NCBI RefSeq assembly: GCF_000283155.1
Contig: NW_004454229.1
Location: 8,440,367-8,504,366 of the forward strand
Source of the DNA: Ceratotherium simum simum
Lineage: Eukaryota > Chordata > Mammalia > Perissodactyla > Rhinocerotidae
Reading direction: 5' to 3'
DNA length: 64,000 nucleotides
Shown here: positions 11,431-22,139 of the stretch, in pieces
How positions within the stretch are numbered: position 1 is the first letter of the stretch
How the letters are laid out: every line of letters starts with the position of its first letter
Position numbers and translations under genes: made by a program
The notes under the pieces: generated by a model
Seen by the model: the letters and a program-made list of their open reading frames with translations, nothing else
Told to the model about the DNA's origin: nothing
The model's database searches: none

Positions 11431-12240
11431 GTGGATGAAGTGCTCCTAACTGGGATCTAATCCTGTTTATTTAACTTCTCATCTTTCTGTGAGGGGAAAA
11501 AAATTAAGTGACTTCACTGTGTTAGGCTGCCGAACTTCAGTGGCCCTGGACCTTGCCAAAGCAGTCCACAGGCCTAAGGGATTATGTGGCTGGGACCTCC
11601 TCTGCAGTCAGTGTCTGCCCTGGTTGGAGAAGTGGAAAACAGCTAGTAGCCACTGAGAGCTTGCAGCCAAGGAGATGTTTTTCTAGTCTGAACCCGCACA
11701 CCCAGACAGTCCTGAGAGATCCTGAGGGCAAGTGAATGTCCACTTGCACAGGAACTTGACTCCCCGTGGAGCCCACCCTAGCACCAAGCCCACCCCTGTC
11801 CCGCGTTGATGCCCACTTCCTCTTCCACGTCCCACAACAATGAGGTCTCCTGGAGCCCAGTCTAGCTTCTGTTCCCGCTTGCCTTAATTCCGGAAAGCCT
11901 CCTGGAAAAGTTTCTACTTCTAAGTTTTCTCCCAAGACTGAGGGGACCTTTGCTGTCCAGCAAAGACAATATTCTTGCGTGCGCTCAGCAGCCTTCAATC
12001 CAAGCATTCTCTCTGTGATTCTCGGCAGTTTGAAGCAGTGGAGGTGGTGCTTCCCACCGTAGACCTCCTCACATCCTCAAGGCTCAAAATAGCCCAGAAA
12101 CGGAGGCACGAAGCAAAGGTCAGAACCTCCCTAAGGACAAGCGAGCACTTGTCTTCTCAACTCGATGACATTTCTGCTAACTTGGGACCCTCTGTAAAAA
12201 GAAACTGCTCTGGCAGGCATCTTAAACGAGGGTGTAGGGA
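11431..12240. other. No recognised feature
   Basis: A minus-strand frame of 141 codons (11582-12007) overlaps plus-strand frames and has no domain I recognise. No repeat identified. Confidence 0.4.
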
Positions 12241-12244
12241 GAGG

Positions 12245-12375
12245 CAGTGTATATAGTGGAAAGAGCAAGGACTTGGAAACCAGAAGGCCCAGGTTTAGGT
12301 CCTAGCAAATGGCTGTGGGATCTTCGACAAGTTGTTGAAGCTTTCTGAGCCTCTTTTGCCAAAAGTCCTCTAAGT
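12245..12375 (+). mobile_element. MIR SINE
   Basis: Landmarks 'gtggaaagagcaaggacttg', 'ggcccaggtttaggtcctag', 'gaagctttctgagcctcttt'. The 3' half is absent. Confidence 0.8.
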
Positions 12376-12499
12376 CAGACAGATATGAATCTGCCACATA
12401 TACAGCAAGTAGAAAACCAGGGAAGTCCTGCCTTTCCTGAGTGCTCTGTTCTTCATCCATCAAAACCAGAACAAAAATACTCCCCCTTGAGTCTTTTCA

Positions 12500-12605
12500 G
12501 TGACCTCCTGAAGCTCAGAGAGGTTAAGTGGCTTGCCAAAGTCACACAGTTAATGTCCAGAGCAGAGATAGAACCCAGTTCTGTCTAATCCCCAAATCAC
12601 ATCCC
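12500..12605 (-). mobile_element. MIR SINE fragment
   Basis: Landmarks 'agctcagagaggttaagtgg', 'cttgccaaagtcacacagtt' and 'agatagaacccagttctgtc' in reverse-complement order. It faces the MIR at 12245-12375 about 125 bases away. Confidence 0.85.
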
Positions 12606-12609
12606 TCAA

Positions 12610-14725
12610 GTCTCATGCTTCCAAAGTAAAATAAGACAAATACATAGTCTCTGGTTTAAGCAAACTCAAGTCTTTGAGAGAAGTTACATTGACATCTAAA
12701 AGTATATATTCAGTAGAGACTTCTTGGAGCAGATGAGAATAAGCCCCTACTTTCCTTGACTACTAGAACAGCTGACACGAGCTTGTGGCTCCCGCCACAG
12801 GTATAAAGGACCTGTCGACGTCTGCGGTGCGCATGCTTACCTCACCTGCCCACAGCTTCCTCCTTCTTTCCTGACTTTATCTTCTCTTTGCTACACTGTT
12901 TGACTTGAAACGTACTTTATCTTGTTACTTTGAGTGTATCTTCATGAGCTGCCTTCCTATATTATGTAACAAAGTAGAGGATGAGTAAATAAATAAGTCA
13001 CAGCATGTAGGCAGTTCCCTCCTCCACCCGACTCGTGTGTGGACAGGCCAAGTGTAGACCCTGCTTGGCCAATGACTGGCTTCAATGCTCACTTTTTGTG
13101 AGGTCCCTGCCTTTAAAGCCTTCTCATTCCTGCAGTCGGGACCACTTGTCCTCTCCCACTCTACCTACAGGTTCACTAATTAGGGGCACTGATGAGCCCC
13201 GATATGTGTAGTCTGCTTTGGGGGAACAAGTAGGTCAGCCTGCTGAGCCCCCTCAGAGGGTGGTCCCAATCTCAGTGAAGGTGCTCACAGTGCGTCTGGC
13301 AGCCATGGTCTAGGGCCTCGGTCCCTGTCTGTCCCCATGCCCACCATCTGCTGAGATTTCCTGCCCAGCCCCAGGTACCTCCAAACTGGGCGTTTGCTCT
13401 TGTCAAACCCCATCCTAGAGCCTGGAGTCCCCAGGCCTTCAGGTGGAGCAGGATATGAACACAAAAGTGGTGCAAATTTAAGTAAAGGAGCTAAGGCTGC
13501 ATCCAGAGTTGACCTTTAAAGTCAGTGGGTCAGAAGAGAGATATGCAAAGTCACCTAAAGGGCGCCCAGGCAGGGGAGGTGGAAAACCCCCACGACTTCC
13601 AGAGGAAGATGAGTCACCCTGCAGGGGAGCTGGCCAATCATTTTAATTGAAAAAAAGAGAAGGTCACAAAGTCAAACCAAGAGACACTGCCTGTGGGGCA
13701 GATTTAGCCACACATTTGCAGTATTTACAGCCCCTTTGGCAGGACTGTCCCTACTATGTGATAAATAACTGAGGAGTCTTACAAAGATGTCATTAAACAT
13801 TTCACGTACCTATTTCTCCTTGTTCCTACTTCACGCTTCCCACACAACCTTGTATATAGAGTTTAGCTTTCCCAGTAGGTCTGCTCTCAGGGAAAGAATG
13901 AGCTTATTATGCCAATGGGAGCATTCCATCCCTGCTTCCTTGATTTAGCAAGTTACATCAACAATTCGGCTTCTGAGACCTCCCTCAATCTCTTGAGCAG
14001 AGTCTACCCCTGAGTCACAGGTACTTGCCAGAGACATCCCAAAGTAGATGTCTAAGTCCAAAAGCCAGTAGGATTGTGAAGAATTCACCAAAGGAGTGAA
14101 TGACAAATTGTGAGACCCTTTGGCGGCCAAGCCATTTGGGATCGTTGGGTAGGACATGCAGCTGCCAAGAAGAGCACTTTCCTACGTTTGCAATTCCACT
14201 TCTCCCTGATCCTCCTAAAGCTGCCACCCACAAGAGTACATGTCTGTACTCCCTACTGTCTGCCCGCCATTTGGATGCCTGCCCACCCCTCTCCCCATAG
14301 ACCTCGCTTGCCCTGGTGGACTTCTTGGCACCTGCTCTCTGTTGGGACTGCCCATCACCGTCCCTGGGGACCAGGCATACCTTGGCAGGACTCACTCTTG
14401 CCTTGTGCAGTTGGGTCGGCCTCTAACCGCTGGCCAACACCCTGTGGGTGAGAATAATTACCAGTACCCAATCCCTCTCCATCCAACCCGTCCCACTGCC
14501 TAACCAAACTCAGACCCATACCTCCCTCCCACTTAGCTCCCTGGCCACTGCCACCCCACCCAGCTCAGACGGGAAATAGAGATTGTCTCCCTGGGTAACT
14601 AATATATTAAAAATTTTCGTATCCTAGTACAGAGCATTACTCGAACTGACTCAAGAAGCAAGAAGGTACAATTGAAAGAATACGGATTCACTAAAACAGA
14701 TATTTTCTGTTTGGCTACCCAACTA
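12610..14725. other. 2.1-kb stretch without a recognised repeat or gene
   Basis: The longest repeat-poor part of the window. A small AT-rich (AAATAAAT) patch lies near 12985-13000. Several frames of 66-126 codons overlap at 14015-14503 on both strands without recognisable domains. No exon can be supported from sequence alone. Confidence 0.4.
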
Positions 14726-14729
14726 GAAA

Positions 14730-15305
14730 GATCTTTTTATACTCACTTGTTGAGGGAGCGGGGAAACAGGAATGTTCACCCACTGCTGGTGGGAATTAAA
14801 ATTTTTACAACTTTCCTGGGGGATAATTTGGAAACATAATATATTAAAATGTCTTTAAAACCCAAATGCACTTTAAATCATCAATTCCATTTCTAGGAAT
14901 TTATCCTAAGAAGTAAAGATATACACAAAGATTAAGCTGCAAGGATGTTTATTGCAGCGTTTTTTTAATACTGGTGAACAACTAGATATAAGCTAAATAT
15001 TTAACCACAGAAGATGGGTTAAATAAACGGTACATTCATATAATGAACTAATACTTTGCGGTCTTTTTAAATGATATAGAAACACATTTATAGATGCAGA
15101 AAAACATTTACAATATATTGTGAAGCATTAAAGCAGGTGACAAATATACATGGAAAAAAAATGTCTGAAAAGACATACCAAGTGACAATGGTTCTTATAC
15201 TTGAATGGTAGAATGTATGGGTGATTTTTATTTTTCACTTGTTATCAGTATTTCTTCATTTTTAGACAATAAATATGCATTACTTAAGTAATAAAAGATA
15301 CAATA
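14730..15305 (+). mobile_element. Old L1 3' end (L1M type)
   Basis: Contains 'cccactgctggtgggaatta', 'ttctaggaatttatcctaag', 'caaggatgtttattgcagcg' and later 'ttatcagtatttcttcattt' ending 'acaataaa'. These are the C-terminal ORF2 and 3' UTR of an L1 with many stops, so no protein is encoded. Confidence 0.8.
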
Positions 15306-15319
15306 AAGTTTGTCTTTGT

Positions 15320-15530
15320 AAAGGGTAAGGACCTGGTATTCACTCAGCCTCAGGTTCAAATCCCAGCTGGCTGCAGATTAGCAGTGTGAGCGTGGAGACG
15401 TGACGTGCACTCCTGAGCCTCATTTCCCTCATATCCAAGATGCCGATACTAGCACCGTCCTCAGGAGGCAGCTGTGAGGATTAAACGAGGAGGCGTAAAT
15501 AAAGCACCTGGCACAGAGCAGGCATTCAAT
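15320..15530 (+). mobile_element. MIR SINE
   Basis: Nearly full length: 'ctcaggttcaaatcccagct', 'ctcctgagcctcatttccct', 'gcagctgtgaggattaaacg', 'aaagcacctggcacagagca'. It directly follows the L1 3' end. Confidence 0.9.
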
Positions 15531-15999
15531 GACATCCTCGCCTTCCTTCCTGGATGTCCAAAAATACCTCAGAATAACAATTCACACAGACAAGATGGTC
15601 AAACACGCATCATGTAGGTCTGGAAAATTAGGAGAGACTCGTCCAGGCTTAATTCTTTGAGCTCTGATACCCCCCACTCCAGGCAGCGGCAGACACGGAG
15701 ATGCCCACTGTTAGCAAGTCTGTCTTGCAAAGCAGGTGGAATCAGGCAGGCTGTGGTACCCAGCCCCATCAGCAGGGGGTGCTGGTCTCCACCCTGTGTC
15801 TTCATCCAGCCTGCTACACCCACTGGCCGGCTCCAGACAGCAGCTCACGGAAGGCTATGCCACCAGCACTGACTGAAACGTCCAGGACCCTCCCTCCCCA
15901 CTACCTGCTCCCACCTCGATCCTGTTCATGTCTCACTCCTACCACTTTGGGCTAGCCTCCAGATTCATGAATTCGGTTATCTATCAGGAATCCTTCTCC
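15531..15999. other. No recognised feature
   Basis: Overlapping plus-strand frames at 15657-15955 have no recognisable domain. Confidence 0.4.
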
Positions 16000-16150
16000 C
16001 AGCTTCCCATTCATTCACTCTCCAAACTCTGCGACTACCTAGTGGACACCAAGCTTTGTGCTGGCATATAGAGATGAATCAGAGACAGACCCTGCTCTGG
16101 GGGCCTCACAGGCTGCTGGACACAGACGATCACACTCTAATGCTGTGTTA
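16000..16150 (-). mobile_element. LINE2 (L2) 3' end
   Basis: Reverse-complement L2 terminus: 'attcattcactctccaaact', 'aagctttgtgctggcatata', 'gaccctgctctgggggcctc'. It abuts a MIR in the same orientation. Confidence 0.65.
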
Positions 16151-16390
16151 CAGGGACTGTTATTATCATAATACTTATATAGCATTTGTTCTATGCTGGG
16201 AGCTGTTCTAATCACTTTAAATGTTAAGCCTCTTTTAATCCTCACAACCTACCTTTATGAGGTGGGTTAAAATTATCTCTGTTTTCAGTGGGGAGGAGAA
16301 AATGAGGTACAGGGAAGTTAAGTAACTGGCCCGGGAGAGCAGAGTTGCTAAATGGCAGAACCGAGATTTGAACTGCAGCTTCTTCACTCT
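16150..16390 (-). mobile_element. MIR SINE
   Basis: Landmarks 'gcatttgttctatgctggga', 'ttaatcctcacaacctacct', 'gggaagttaagtaactggcc', 'cgagatttgaactgcagctt'. Nearly full length. Confidence 0.9.
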
Positions 16391-16588
16391 CTTAAAAATG
16401 ACTGAAGACGCTATAGAGCTGTCACATGTCAGTCATGTCTAGTGACATTCACTGTATTAGAATTTAAAGTTGAGAACTTTTAAAAACATTTATTAATTTC
16501 CTTAAAATAGCAATAATAAACCCTTTACGTGTTAATCTAAATAACATATTTTTAAATGAAAAAAATCTATATAAAAATTAGTGAGAAG

Positions 16589-16822
16589 GGGCCTGCCCGG
16601 TGGCGCAAGTGGTTGAGTGTGCACGCTCTGCTGCGGCGGCCCGGGGTTCACCGGTTCGGGTCCCAGGCGCGCACCAACGCACCGCTTGTCAAGCCATGCT
16701 GTGGCGGCGTCCCATATAAAGCAGAGGAAGATGGGCATGGATGTTAGCCCACGGCCAGTCTTCCTCAGCAAAAAGAGGAGGATTGGCAGATGTTAGCTCA
16801 GGGCCGATCTTCCTCACAAAAA
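16589..16822 (+). mobile_element. ERE SINE (tRNA-derived), 'GTTAGCTCAGGG' tail class
   Basis: Starts 'ggcctgcccggtggcgcaag', with a B-box-like 'ggttcgggtccc', then 'catgctgtggcggcgtccca'. The tail shows the duplicated module 'ttagcccacggccagtcttc' and 'gttagctcagggccgatctt'. A perfect 16-bp duplication 'aaaaattagtgagaag' flanks it at 16573-16588 and 16823-16838. Target: the Charlie remnant. Confidence 0.97.
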
Positions 16823-16947
16823 AAAAATTAGTGAGAAGAATGGCATTGTTTCACGTGTTTGCAAATCTCTTTCTGTCTGACTTAGCACACAAGTGGATTC
16901 TCATATTTTCTTTTACATTCGGTCTACTGTGACATGTTATTTGGTTG

Positions 16948-17284
16948 TGTGAAAAGATAAAGTGAGGCATATTAAAAATTTTAAGAGTTTATTTGAGCAA
17001 AAATCAATTCGAATCGGGCAGTGCCGAACTGGTAGTGGTTAGGAGAGCTGCACCGACGGGAGCTCGGGGAAGATTATAGAGAAGAGGCGGAGGCAAAGCA
17101 AGGGAATTATCTCGTTGGCTAGAGTTTCAGCCTTTGCCCTATTTGGGAAAGTCTGGGTCGTCATTAGGTTTTGATTTATTAAATCTGAGACGTTTGCAGG
17201 CTTAGGTTTTGGTTTGCTGAGCTAGGCTGCCGAAGCATTGGGGCCAGCTCAGACTAATGGCCTCCTCACTTAATTAATTCAACA
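16948..17284 (-). mobile_element. Solo LTR of an endogenous retrovirus (class I-like)
   Basis: A 337-base block starts TGTGAAAAG and ends TTCAACA, so it has TG...CA type ends. It is flanked by a perfect 4-bp duplication GTTG (16944-16947 and 17285-17288). On the minus strand an AATAAA lies at 16993-16988, about 40 bases from the end, which favours minus orientation. Charlie sequence continues on either side, which defines the borders independently. No internal viral sequence is present. A 4-bp duplication is typical of gammaretrovirus-like ERVs; the family name is unknown to me. Confidence 0.7.
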
Positions 17285-17510
17285 GTTGAACTATATGAAG
17301 AAATCGGGCCTCCCACAGACATGGAGTTGGACAAGGGAGGACTATTTTAATGGCCCAGTCAGCTAACTGTGGATGTCTTCTTTGATACTGCCCCAAAACT
17401 TACAGGTGGTTGTTTCTCAAAGGGTAGCTGCAATGTGGAATCTGACAGCTCACAGCGGAGGCTACAAGTTTTCCAAAATGCTCATTTCTCATCTGAACTC
17501 TCAAATTTTA

Positions 17511-17825
17511 TCATTGGCAGCAAACACCCTCGCTTGTTTTCTTTGAAGTGACAGCCCCAACTTCATCATCAAAAAAAAAATTCTGCCAACAAGCCAGTGT
17601 GTGTATCAGTCGTTCTTTCAAGGGAAAATCGTGTTCCGTGAAAACAATGGCTGGTTCAGCTCCCAACTCAAACAACCGTGCCAGCGCCTCTCCTCGAGAC
17701 GGCCACCGTCCTTCGGTGGGCAGCAGAAATGCCCTGTGTGTACTTCCCGTTTCATCACACAAAATGTTAAGAAAATAGGTACTCAACCGTTGAAATTTAA
17801 TAAATCTGATCATTTTTACTGCTTC
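17511..17825 (-). pseudogene. hAT-Charlie transposase fragment
   Basis: A 100-codon open frame, extendable upstream by four codons to a stop, reads as the central-to-C-terminal part of Charlie-group transposases. Visible motifs are 'MIRFIKFQRLSTYFLNILCDE' region residues 1-21 shortened here to MIRFIKFQ, then LLPTEGRWPSRGEALARLFEL (residues about 30-50), which matches the conserved hTEVRWLSRGxVLxRLFEL block. It is also the block retained in domesticated ZBED/GTF2IRD2-type proteins. No catalytic triad can be followed, the frame breaks at both ends, and flanking Charlie sequence is non-coding, so it is a relic. Confidence 0.75.
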
Positions 17826-18114
17826 ATCGTGGACATTTTAAGTGAAACTGGCTTTTTTCCTTTGTTTGCGGTGCACGTGTAGAGATGAATAATACAATGA
17901 CTCCGACTACACTTGGGTACCCGCATCTCAATTCACAGTAATGCACCAGCAGTTTTACCCACTGATGCTTTTGCACCATCAGTTCAAACACCAACTCAAT
18001 GTAAAGGAAAAATACAATCTTAGGAGTAATATAAAAATAATTTTGCTCTCACGGACTCCTGGAAGTGTTTCAGGTTCCTTCAGGGTTCCTCAGACCACAC
18101 TTTGAGAACCAGTG

Positions 18115-18384
18115 CTCTATATGCCAGTATCTGGGATAAACCTGGGGCTATGCGAGCTCACGGATCAAAGTTTGGGTTAAAGCCCTGCCCTGAGCCTCAT
18201 GATTGCAACAACCTGCTTGACCTCGGCCAGCCCCTTTCCCCACCTCCAAGAGTCAGACCCAGCCCCTTGAAATCCAGGTTCTGCCCCAGACAGACCACTG
18301 ACGACCCCCTGTCCTCACACCAGACCAACCTAGCCTGGACCACACTCCAGTTCACCTCACCCCTGTAGAAACTGAGTGGAACTC
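18115..18384. other. No recognised feature
   Basis: C-rich, otherwise unremarkable sequence between the Charlie end and the next MIR. Confidence 0.4.
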
Positions 18385-18550
18385 ACACGTCCTGAGCCCT
18401 GACTGTGTGTCAGGTGTGACATTATTGAATTTAATTCTCATAACACTCCTGTGAGGTAGATATTAACATCCCCAGTTTACCAGCAAAGAAACCGAGGCAC
18501 AGGGAAGTGTGGTTCCCACACAGATCTGTCTGACCTGAAAGCTGTCCTTG
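18385..18550 (-). mobile_element. MIR SINE
   Basis: Landmarks 'gtgtcaggtgtgacattatt', 'taattctcataacactcctg', 'tgaggtagatattaacatcc', 'aagaaaccgaggcacaggga'. Confidence 0.85.
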
Positions 18551-19620
18551 CGCTGCCTCTGGTCAGTTCCCACAGTCCCATTCCCACCCCATCTGGAATT
18601 CCTCCCCTTTGGGTCCGCCTGCTGGTGAGGTTCCAGCATGCCTCACAACCAAAATTTCCTGAAATGAGAAAATTCCCAGCACTGATGGTTTTAATCATCC
18701 AGTGTCTGAATTCCTAATATTCACAAATCACTCAGATGTTGGAAACAATGAGACATCCCAGTCTCCGGAACAGGTCATTGATAAAGTCTGAGCTGGGCTC
18801 GTTGCTGCCGTGTCTGTCATGCGCGAGGCCAGGAGACACAGGCCTGCCTTCGGGGAGGACTTCCACGCAGGACGACGGTTTGTCATCGCTGTCTTTGTAC
18901 GGCACAGGGAGTTGACATCCTCCAGCCTCTTCCTCAGCGCCAGGGGCTCCCTTGAAGAGCCTGAGCCCATTCAAACGAGGCACAAAACAACTGCCCAGGA
19001 TGTGACCAGGATAAGAATCACATCCTAAGACTCAGCTTCGGGAAAGTTCCTCCCAAAATAAACCCAAAGCTGAAGTAAATAAAGCATTAGGAATATTTCA
19101 GGAGAGCAATCTTACAGAAGTAAAAAAGGAAAAAAATACTATCGTCTACAGCCTTTGTTCAGACATTCTGTATTTCTGGTACATCTTGTTAAGTGGTGGT
19201 TTCGTATCTGACATTGATGCAAGGGGGAAATGACCCATGTTTATGAAAATTATACCATTTCTGCTGAGGGCAAGAGTGTCCTTTAAGCACTGGTTTGAGA
19301 TAGGGCAGAGAGTCTGATGAGGACTCAAGGTTGTGATGATTAAAGCCAGGCTAGGAGAAACATGTAATTTGTGCAAAAGAACCAAGTGAACAACAGCTAA
19401 GAAAGAACTGCCTTGACTACACACTAAAGGGACACTGCAGCTCAGTCTTGGCTCCTGGGGGAAGAGGGGACGCAGACAGGAGTGTGATTTCACGGGACAA
19501 GAGAAGCAACAACACTGGGCATAAAGAAGGACAAAGCATTTCAGATGACAGACAACTGAGCCTTCACTTACACATTCTATCAAAACAGATGGATTCCGTC
19601 GTCGCAACCACGATCTTCTT
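18551..19620. other. 1.1-kb stretch without a recognised repeat
   Basis: Two overlapping minus-strand frames (18728-18983) and a larger one (19146-19628) are open. None has a domain or family resemblance I recognise, and no convincing splice sites bracket them. Confidence 0.4.
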
Positions 19621-19624
19621 GTAA

Positions 19625-19870
19625 TCATTTAACGTTTAACGAGTACACTCTCCTTGGCTAGGCACTGGGAATATCACAGTGATGGAAACATTGTGCCCTC
19701 GAGGAGCTTCCAGGCCAATGAACAACACAGACTTGTGAACGGGCAAGGAGAAGAAGGTAAGAGGGCTATTAATTCTGATGGGGAAGGAGGTCCACCCAGG
19801 AAGGCTTCCTAGTGAAGATGGCGAATGACGTGGATAAACTCCCACCCAGGATGGTAGGTGGGGTTTTGAC
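19625..19870 (-). mobile_element. LINE2 (L2) 3' part
   Basis: Reverse-complement L2: 'ctaggcactgggaatatcac', 'gtgccctcgaggagcttcca', 'cccaggaaggcttcctagtg'. Confidence 0.75.
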
Positions 19871-20034
19871 AAATGGAGGTGGGTGCACATGGTCAGCATG
19901 ATGCCCCCAAAGATATCAGTCATCACCTTTCTTCAGTCTGCCTTATATCACTCCACTTAGATCCTTCAGAGTTGCTCTAACTTCTGTGGTCCTTCATTTA
20001 AAAATGATAAGCAGTGAATCATTATATTCGACTT

Positions 20035-20220
20035 AGGAAAGCAGCACAATCTAGTGATGAAAAACAAGGGGTTTAGGGGCCAACAGACCTGGGTTTGAAT
20101 TCTGCCTCTGCACTTACCAGTTATGGACAAGTTGCTTAACCTCTTGGAACCACACCTCCCTCACAGGGATGTGATGAGAAATAGAATGAAGCCATTCGAG
20201 TGTCTGGCACATAATATTCC
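20035..20220 (+). mobile_element. MIR SINE
   Basis: Landmarks 'gcacaatctagtgatgaaaa', 'gacctgggtttgaattctgc', 'acaagttgcttaacctcttg', 'gtgtctggcacataat'. Confidence 0.9.
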
Positions 20221-20254
20221 ATTCTCTCTCTGAGATCAAGTAACGACATCCCAT

Positions 20255-20890
20255 ATACCCCTCAATTCCGTGCATTACTCTTTCTCTCCAACCCCACAAC
20301 CTCAGTGCAGGCTGCCATCCTCTCTCACCTAGACTATGTGACAGCCTCAGCACCTTTGTCCCTGCTCTCTGTCCTGTTCCCCTTTGATCCATTTTTCACG
20401 CAGCAGCCCAAAATACTTTAAAACGCACGTGTACCCAGGCCTTGCCTCAAACCCTTCAGTAGCTCCCCTTGTCCTCAGATATAGTTGAAACAAAATGGTT
20501 CCCGGGCCCTTCATGAGTTGAGCCCTGCTGACCTCTCAGCCTGATCTGCCCCCACCGCCCCATCACACTCCAACTCGGTTTTGCCTCCAAAACTTTGTGT
20601 GCACTTCTTTCTGCCTGGAACACAGTCCCTGCTGCCCTGCCCTCTCCTTCTCCAGGCTAATGCCTCTTCCTTCCCAGTGCTCTATGCTTCCACGCTTCTT
20701 CCAGGAAGCCTTTCATGACTTCACCCACAGCAACACTGGACGTGGTGCCCCCTCTCTGAGCTCTCATAACCCCCTTCCATTTTTTCTCATTATCATACTC
20801 TATTGTAATCTACTTCTCGGTATCCACCATTAGAGAGTCATTTCTTAGGATTGGGTTTTGTAGTTTTATCTTCAGTATCTGGCCTGTTTG
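20255..20890 (+). mobile_element. LINE2 (L2), long fragment to the 3' end
   Basis: About 630 bases in the correct L2 order: 'ctctctcacctagactatgt', 'cagcagcccaaaatacttta', 'gatctgcccccaccgcccca', 'tttctgcctggaacacagtc', 'ccaggaagcctttcatgact', ending near 'atcttcagtatctggcctg'. Coding frame is broken. Confidence 0.85.
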
Positions 20891-20894
20891 AAAT

Positions 20895-20975
20895 GGATGA
20901 ACAATCTCACAGCTAATGAATGGCAGAGATGAGATTAAAACCCAGACCAGCATAATCCCCAAAGCCCACCATCCC
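20895..20975 (-). mobile_element. MIR SINE fragment
   Basis: Short piece: 'tctcacagctaatgaatggc' and 'gagatgagattaaaacccag' match reverse MIR. Confidence 0.6.
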
Positions 20976-21007
20976 AGTTGAAACCTAACTAAAAACAGGT
21001 AGTGCCA

Positions 21008-21061
21008 CCCCCCTCCACCCCGGCTGATCCCCTCCCACCCCAGCCCAGCCCCCCGCCCCCC
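21008..21061. repeat. C-rich low-complexity tract
   Basis: At least seven runs of three to six C in 54 bases. The minus strand therefore has a strong G-quadruplex pattern and the plus strand an i-motif pattern. Confidence 0.85.
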
Positions 21062-21710
21062 ACATGTTCTACAGCCTTTCTATTTGGTGTGGACTCACTT
21101 CCTGCCAGGAATCTGTATCTCCCTTGCAGACTGAGCTCTAAGTGTAGTGTGTATTTTCTCAAGGAGAGCACTCAACCCACAGATTTTGGTGAAAACAATT
21201 TGGAGTGACAGTGATAAGCAGGGGCTTTCCTGGGCTTGGGACACCAGCTTTGGGGAATGGCAGAAACCACAATGCAACTCAGTTCAGGAGAAAATTCCTG
21301 GAAGTTTGAGCAAATTGCTTTGCTTCTTACTCATTAAAGTGTACAGAGCCAGCTCTCATTCTTTTGTCAATATTTGTGGACTGAAACATGATAAACCACC
21401 CTCCGTGCTGGTTAAGACGTGGGCATTGAGCGATAGGACTGGGGACAAAACCCCCTGAGAACCAAAAAGAAGTTTCATGACTGGCTATAGGATAACTTTT
21501 TGCCATTTTGGAAGGTTTCACCACGTGATGGGAGAGCCGGTGTGAGCTGAACACAGGAGACCCTCGTCCCTCCTCCCCAGAGTGATCTGAGTCTGGAACG
21601 TGAGGGGACTCATATTTCATACTGAGGAGTTTGGACATTGATACTAACAGTACCGCTATTGAGGACATTCACTGTGGTAGACATGTTTAATGTCTCTCTC
21701 TAATCCCGAA
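21062..21710. other. No recognised feature
   Basis: No repeat or gene recognised. Overlapping frames on both strands at 21147-21668 lack domains. Confidence 0.4.
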
Positions 21711-21714
21711 AGCC

Positions 21715-21830
21715 AGGAGTTTATACAACTAGATTATGAATTTGGAAAACGATGTAGGGAAGTTGAGACACGTGCCATTGCCACTCAACTGCGAAGTGAC
21801 AGGGACAGGATTCAAATCTGTCCTTTTTGT
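21715..21830 (-). mobile_element. MIR SINE, degraded
   Basis: Only the tRNA-distal order 'gtagggaagttgagacacgt' to 'ggacaggattcaaatctgtc' is clear. Confidence 0.55.
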
Positions 21831-21849
21831 TCTGTCTGCCCTGCCTGCC

Positions 21850-22010
21850 CCCAGGCCCAGCCATCATCATCTCCATTTGGAGTAACTTCAAATGGTTCTC
21901 CCTGCTTCCTTTTTCCCTCCTCCAACGCAGAGTGATCCTTCAAAATGTGAATCAGGTTATATCAACCTCTGCTTGGAATCTTTCCATTGTAATCAGCATT
22001 GTTGCTAGTT
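21850..22010 (+). mobile_element. LINE2 (L2) fragment
   Basis: Landmarks 'cagagtgatccttcaaaatg' and 'tgaatcaggttatatcaacc', matching L2 at the point equivalent to the 4600s copy. Confidence 0.6.
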
Positions 22011-22139
22011 TCCAGCATCTATCCTGCCCACCCATCATCCCGTAGTTTGGGGAGCCTAGTTAGCCCATCCTGGGAGACCCACTGGTCCTGCTGCAGGACT
22101 TGGTAATCCCGGCATTGCATTCTCTTGGTCACAGAGAGT

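Larger units (their letters stand above)
16391..18114 (-). mobile_element. hAT-Charlie DNA transposon remnant with nested SINE and LTR
   Basis: Charlie-type sequence is recognised in four blocks: 16391-16588, 16823-16947, 17285-17850 and the terminal block to 18114. The right end carries a hAT terminal inverted repeat, read on the minus strand as 'ggttctcaaagtgtgg', the same end as MER5A. The block 17511-17825 encodes a hAT transposase piece. An ERE (16589-16822) and a solo LTR (16948-17284) are inserted in it. I cannot place the left terminal repeat, so that end may be lost. Confidence 0.75.

Noticed and set aside
17285..17419. Longer LTR ending near 17404 or 17419
   Set aside because: Those ends give no matching duplication, and the 17290-17420 sequence reads as Charlie; the GTTG-flanked end at 17284 is better supported.
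17601..17882. Plus-strand frames over the Charlie relic
   Set aside because: They are the antisense of the transposase fragment on the minus strand.
18732..18983. 83-codon minus frame ending in 'FINDLFRRLGCLIVSNI', considered as a small secreted peptide or terminal exon
   Set aside because: No signal peptide at its start, no clear dibasic processing pattern and no family I recognise; a second overlapping frame is equally open.
19146..19628. 160-codon minus-strand frame with cysteine-rich segments
   Set aside because: The cysteines do not form a known spacing, and there are no exon signals or family resemblance.
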